From: JBHELG01 sp046263195
Lineage (GTDB): Bacteria > Actinomycetota > Nitriliruptoria > Nitriliruptorales > JAHWKO01
Direction: 5' to 3'
DNA length: 26,271 nucleotides
Assembly: GCA_046263195.1 (NCBI GenBank)
Contig: JBHELG010000069.1
Coordinates: forward strand, 1 to 26,271
The notes below the pieces were generated by a model. It was not told the origin of the DNA and made no database searches. It saw only the letters and a program-made list of their open reading frames with translations. A program made the position numbers and the translations under genes. Below are positions 23,059-26,271 of this stretch, piece by piece. Numbering within the stretch: the first letter of the stretch is position 1; every line of letters starts with the position of its first letter.

Positions 23059-24064
23059 ACTGCCGGGCGACGAGGCGGCCCCGGCGACCCATGCGCACAC
23101 GGAGCTGAGGGTCGTCGACCAGCCCTTGCAAGGCCGCAGCAAGCCGTTCCGGGTCGTCCTTGGGCACGAGGAAACCGGTCTCGCCGTCCTGCACGGACTC
23201 GGGCACTCCGCCGACGCCGCTCGCCACCACTGGGAGTCCAGCGAGCATCGCCTCGAGGATGGCGAGGGGGAAGCCCTCCGAGCGCGAGGGCAGGACGAAG
23301 ATATCGCCCTGAGAGAGGAAGTCCCGCACGCGTTCGGTCCAGCCGGTTATGCGGACCCGGTCGCTCAGCCCGAGCCGGTCCGCCTGCCGCGTCAGCGCGT
23401 CGTGCTCCTCACCGCCCCCCACGATCACGAGTCGAACTCCGGCCAGCCGCCGCAGAGCCTCGAGGAGGATGTCGAAGCCCTTCTGGGCGTTCAGGCGACC
23501 CACCGCGACGAGAACGACTCCATCGTGTGGCGTCGGTTCCACCGGGCCGAGGTCGGGGACGCCGTTGTGCACGACCTGCACCGACCCGGCTGGTAGCCCC
23601 GCGTACGCCTCGACTTCCCGCGCGCTGTGCTCGCTGACCGCCACGTGCGCCGCAAGTCGTGCTGACAGACGACGCTTCAGCGAGCGCTTGGCCTCGGAGC
23701 GGGTCTTGATGGGCAGTTGCTCGACCGCTACGACGGCCGTATCCGGCCAGCCCAGTCCGGCGATGATCCCATACCACCCGGTCCAAGGCACGGGCAGGTT
23801 CGTGTGCAGCACGTCCGGTCGGAAGGCGCGTAGCACCTGGGCGTGCGCGGCGGCGATCCTCATGTCGCCGACGCGGGGCGACGAGGGCAGCAGCATCGAG
23901 GGGGTGTCCGGCCTTCGTTCCGCCACGTGCGCGACGACCGGGGCGCTCGTACCGAGAACGAGGAGGTCGATGTCTCGGGGTACGTGGGCCACGAGATGAC
24001 CGAGGGCGATTTCACCGCCGCCAACGCCAGGCGCATCGGTGTAAACGGCAACCCGAAGCCCCAT
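23000..24064 (-). CDS. GT4 family glycosyltransferase
   Basis: This 354-residue GT-B enzyme has LRVAVYTDAPGVGGGEIALGHLV at the start, then VLHTNLPVPWTGWYG and VAVSEHSAREV. The donor domain has LVAVGRLNAQKGFDILLEALRRL and SRSEGFPLAILEAMLAGLPVVAS, with a complete E-x7-E pair, so it should be catalytically competent. The ATG at 24064 places the first strand at the N-terminus as in relatives. An upstream in-frame GTG at 24097 is possible and has a TAGAG element 7 bases before it. It runs toward the GT9 gene and overlaps it by 59 bases at the 3' ends. It is divergent from the GT2 gene. Its substrate is unknown. Confidence 0.85.
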   Translation of the reverse strand: MGLRVAVYTDAPGVGGGEIALGHLVAHVPRDIDLLVLGTSAPVVAHVAERRPDTPSMLLPSSPRVGDMRIAAAHAQVLRAFRPDVLHTNLPVPWTGWYGIIAGLGWPDTAVVAVEQLPIKTRSEAKRSLKRRLSARLAAHVAVSEHSAREVEAYAGLPAGSVQVVHNGVPDLGPVEPTPHDGVVLVAVGRLNAQKGFDILLEALRRLAGVRLVIVGGGEEHDALTRQADRLGLSDRVRITGWTERVRDFLSQGDIFVLPSRSEGFPLAILEAMLAGLPVVASGVGGVPESVQDGETGFLVPKDDPERLAAALQGLVDDPQLRVRMGRRGRLVARQFTDERMAGAYLDLWQQLAG

Positions 24065-24104
24065 CCCGGTCCAGTCCGGACAAGTCTCTGTCAGCACGCC
24101 GTTG

Positions 24105-24114
24105 GCTCTAGCCT
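24105..24114. promoter_or_regulatory. Candidate overlapping divergent -10 elements for the GT4 and GT2 genes
   Basis: The plus strand has TAGCCT (24109-24114), about 30 bases before the GT2 GTG. The minus strand has TAGAGC (24110-24105), 7 bases before an in-frame GTG of the GT4 gene. The two share a TA. The minus element lacks the final T of TANNNT, and no clear -35 is seen. Confidence 0.3.
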
Positions 24115-24144
24115 GCCCCCGAGTCTGCCTGAGAGGAGGAGAGC

Positions 24145-24987
24145 GTGGTAGGCGGGCGCCTGGTCAGTGGCAAACGACCGGCCAAAGTCGACGTGCTCGT
24201 GCCCACCCGAGACCGGCCCGCGGCACTCAGCGTCACGCTCACGAGCCTGGCGTTGCAGACGTTCTCCGACTTCCGGCTCGTGATCTCGGATCAAGGTGAA
24301 GTGGGTTCGCAGCACGCCGCTGAAGTGAAGGCGGTGATCCGCTTCCTGCGGGCCAAGGGGCGCGAGGTAGTCATGCTGCGCAACCTGCCCCGGCGTGGGA
24401 TGGCCCAGCAGCGCCAGTTTCTGCTCGACAACGCGATAGGGAGCTACGTCTTCTACCTCGACGACGACGTCATCCTCGAGGCCGACCTCTTCGAGCGGCT
24501 GGTTGGGGAGATCGAGGAGCAGGGCTGTGGTTTCGTCGGCTCGGCGCTCATCGGCCTGAGTTACCGCCACGATGTCCGACCGCACGAGCAGGGGATCGAG
24601 TTCTGGGACGGGCCAGTCGAGCCGGAGGTTGTGCGCCCGGAAGGGCCCGAATGGCAACGCTACAAGCTGCACAACGCGTGCAACGTCCTCCACGCGGCGG
24701 AGCGGCTCGGGATCACACGGGAGTCGCAGCGCCTGTACAAAGTGGCCTGGGTCGGAGGCTGTGTCCTGTTCGATGCGGGTGCGCTGCGCGCGAGCGGGGG
24801 GTTCGACTTCCACGAGGAGCTGCCTCCCGCTCACCGAGGTGAAGACATCGTCGCCCAGGTACGGGTCATGGAACGCTGCGGCGGATGCGGGATCCTGCCT
24901 TCAGGCGCCTACCATCAGGAGGTCGCCACGACCCTTGGCCACCGCCCACACGACGCGGTGGAGATGGTCATGCGAGGACGACGCTGA
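24145..24987 (+). CDS. GT2 family glycosyltransferase
   Basis: This is a 280-residue GT-A fold enzyme. VDVLVPTRDRPAALSVTLTSL (15-35) is the nucleotide-binding first strand, with QTFSDFRLVISDQG after it. YLDDDV (104-109) gives the metal-binding DXD-type motif. VGGCVLFDAGALRASGGFD and RGEDIVAQVRVM form the acceptor-side region with its ED dipeptide, and a final His lies in YHQEV. No membrane segments are present, so it acts in the cytoplasm or at the membrane face. The GTG start has AGGAGGAG about 5 bases upstream. It stands alone, divergent from the GT4 gene, but probably belongs to the same glycan pathway. Confidence 0.87.
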   Translation: MVGGRLVSGKRPAKVDVLVPTRDRPAALSVTLTSLALQTFSDFRLVISDQGEVGSQHAAEVKAVIRFLRAKGREVVMLRNLPRRGMAQQRQFLLDNAIGSYVFYLDDDVILEADLFERLVGEIEEQGCGFVGSALIGLSYRHDVRPHEQGIEFWDGPVEPEVVRPEGPEWQRYKLHNACNVLHAAERLGITRESQRLYKVAWVGGCVLFDAGALRASGGFDFHEELPPAHRGEDIVAQVRVMERCGGCGILPSGAYHQEVATTLGHRPHDAVEMVMRGRR

Positions 24988-25021
24988 CCGCCCATGCCTG
25001 TGCGCTTCCCACCCTTGGGGG

Positions 25022-25417
25022 TTAAGCGGTCTCCCGGTGGGGGCTCTCGAAGCGGAAGAAGTTGCTCTCGGTGCCGTCCGACATGTGCTCCTGGAAGATG
25101 AAGTTCAGCTTGCGCTGGTCGATCGTGTCGAAGAACTCCTCCCAGCTGACTTCTTCGAGGTCTTCGCTGGCGAAGCCGGGAAACTGAAAGCGGAGGACAC
25201 CGAGGTGGTCCCCATGTTCGGTTCCTGGAACCGTCGAGGGGACCCCTCCCCGCTCCTCGGCCCAGCGCCTGATGACCTCGTGACTCGTCGTGACGAGCGT
25301 CTGCCCCTCGTAGTCCTCGTGTTCGTCGGGCGAGTTGATCACCTTCGCCCGCTGCACCGTGTCCGAGGTCTCCGGTCCGAACCAGACCCCTTCCCGCTTC
25401 TCCACCTCGTCGGCCAT
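25022..25417 (-). CDS. Small conserved protein with an RRWAEERGG...SWEEFF domain
   Basis: This 131-residue soluble acidic protein has SHEVIRRWAEERGGVPSTV, then HLGVLRFQFPGF, EEVSWEEFFDTID and a final FFRF. The pattern matches short conserved proteins of about 90-100 residues that databases often label, without good reason, as 1,4-alpha-glucan branching enzyme. No branching-enzyme catalytic motif is present, so that name should not be used. The N-terminal 40 residues (GVWFGPETSDTVQ onward) are additional. It has AAGGA about 7 bases before the ATG. It is convergent with the GT2 gene and divergent from the helix-hairpin-helix gene. Its function is unknown; the family is frequently linked by observation to stress or DNA-related genes, which I cannot verify here. 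Confidence 0.8.
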   Translation of the reverse strand: MADEVEKREGVWFGPETSDTVQRAKVINSPDEHEDYEGQTLVTTSHEVIRRWAEERGGVPSTVPGTEHGDHLGVLRFQFPGFASEDLEEVSWEEFFDTIDQRKLNFIFQEHMSDGTESNFFRFESPHRETA

Positions 25418-25613
25418 CTCCGGTTCCTTCGCTCGCCTGACCAGTTGCGGCCAGTATCACCGCTGACAACATTCCACCTCCTGCTTTGGATCCGACCGAG
25501 CGGCCGCCCCTGCACCCCCGCACCCGCTCAGGGCTCACGTCCAATCAGGTCAGGCGGGGTTGCGGAAGCGTGGCCCGTCGCGACCGACCGGGGCCCGGGA
25601 GTGAAGGAGCAGC

Positions 25614-26271
25614 ATGGACGTCGAGGACCGCTGGAGGATGGTGCGCGAACTCTTGGACATGCATGGGCGCGGGTTCGCGGGGGAGATGGGCATTCGGGTG
25701 ACGAACAATCCAGCCCGACTCTTCGGGCTGCTGGTCCTGTCGATCCTCTCGGTGCCGGAGATCGACGCCAGGAAGGCCGCGTCCTCGGCCCGGGCGCTCT
25801 TGGACCGCGGATGGACGACGGCCCAGGAGATCGCCGTGTCCGACGAGGAGGAACGCGCTCAGACGTTGAAAAGTGACGACTATCCGGGGGATGCCGAGGA
25901 CGTCGCACGGCTGATCGGGGACTGCGCCGAGGTCCTGGCGGAGCGCTACGAGGGTGACCTCCGCATGGTCCGGAACGAAGCCGAAGGGGATCGCGAGTGG
26001 CTTCGCGACCTGCTCTTGGGCCTGCCGGGTATGAGCGACGCCGGCGTCGACGTCTTCCTCCGCGACGTCCAGGCCATCTGGCAGGAGATCGCTCCCTTCG
26101 CTGACGCTCGTGCCCTTGCCGCGGCGAAGAGGCTCGAACTCGCCAGCAGCGCCGAGGAGCTGCTCGAACTCGTTCGCGCGGGCGGTCCGGAGAAGTTGGC
26201 ATGGCTCGTGGGTTCGCTGGTCCTCGTGGACCTCGAGCAGAAGTACGATGAGGTGCAGCGACGCATGCGCG
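25614..26271 (+). CDS. HhH-GPD-like (endonuclease III fold) protein, C-terminus cut by window edge
   Basis: There are 219 residues without a stop before the right edge. A helical N-terminal half has NPARLFGLLVLSILS and AARALL-like helices. RDLLLGLPGMSDAGVDVFLRD (131-151) is a clear helix-hairpin-helix signature as in endonuclease III-type DNA glycosylases. The Lys found in the hairpin of bifunctional glycosylases is replaced (GMSDAG), and the visible part shows no 4Fe-4S cysteine cluster. The protein may therefore bind DNA without lyase activity. The ATG has AAGGAG 5 bases upstream. The end lies outside the window or just past the edge. It is divergent from the small protein at 25022-25417. 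Confidence 0.7.
   Translation, partial: MDVEDRWRMVRELLDMHGRGFAGEMGIRVTNNPARLFGLLVLSILSVPEIDARKAASSARALLDRGWTTAQEIAVSDEEERAQTLKSDDYPGDAEDVARLIGDCAEVLAERYEGDLRMVRNEAEGDREWLRDLLLGLPGMSDAGVDVFLRDVQAIWQEIAPFADARALAAAKRLELASSAEELLELVRAGGPEKLAWLVGSLVLVDLEQKYDEVQRRMR

Overview
The window is GC-rich, with dense coding and frequent 4-base stop/start overlaps. It reads like a member of the Actinomycetota. Two features support this: a tuberculostearic-acid type gene pair (tmsA/tmsB) and several genes that look leaderless, with a TANNNT -10 element 6-7 bases before the start codon. The class cannot be fixed from sequence alone; a deep-branching, environmental actinobacterium is an inference.

Layout. (1) 1-4146, leftward: an operon for ADP-heptose synthesis and transfer, transcribed as gmhB, a GT9 heptosyltransferase, a GT4 glycosyltransferase, gmhA and an hldE-type kinase cut by the window edge. 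(2) 4147-5961: about 1.8 kb with no convincing gene, holding a perfect 15-base inverted repeat and a possible promoter for the leftward operon. (3) 5962-7349, rightward: a ChaB/Rho_N protein translationally coupled to an M28 peptidase that appears to be a lipoprotein starting at CTG. (4) 7326-10020: a multi-membrane protein with a duplicated Asp/Trp/His motif, divergent from a TetR regulator, with two inverted repeats between them. (5) 10125-13793, leftward: tmsA, tmsB and a nitronate-monooxygenase-like flavoprotein. (6) 13817-16845, rightward: an M15 peptidase lipoprotein and a large membrane protein of unknown role. (7) 17035-23058, rightward: a bifunctional hldE, two GT9 and two other glycosyltransferases. 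(8) 23000-24987: a convergent GT4 and a divergent GT2 glycosyltransferase. (9) 25022-26271: a small conserved protein and a helix-hairpin-helix protein cut by the right edge.

Together, regions 1, 7 and 8 hold every enzyme from sedoheptulose 7-phosphate to ADP-heptose, plus three GT9 and five other glycosyltransferases. This suggests that the cell makes a heptose-containing surface glycan. The pathway is best known from Gram-negative LPS, and among actinobacteria mainly from some antibiotic clusters. The methyl-branched lipid genes, the M15 peptidase and the membrane proteins fit an envelope-related neighbourhood.

The least expected signal is a short palindromic DNA module with a conserved tail. 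It occurs three times inside coding genes: the 609-residue membrane protein, the TetR gene and hldE. The copies use different reading frames and orientations and never break the frame. In hldE it lies within about 25 extra residues just before the catalytic GAGDT motif.
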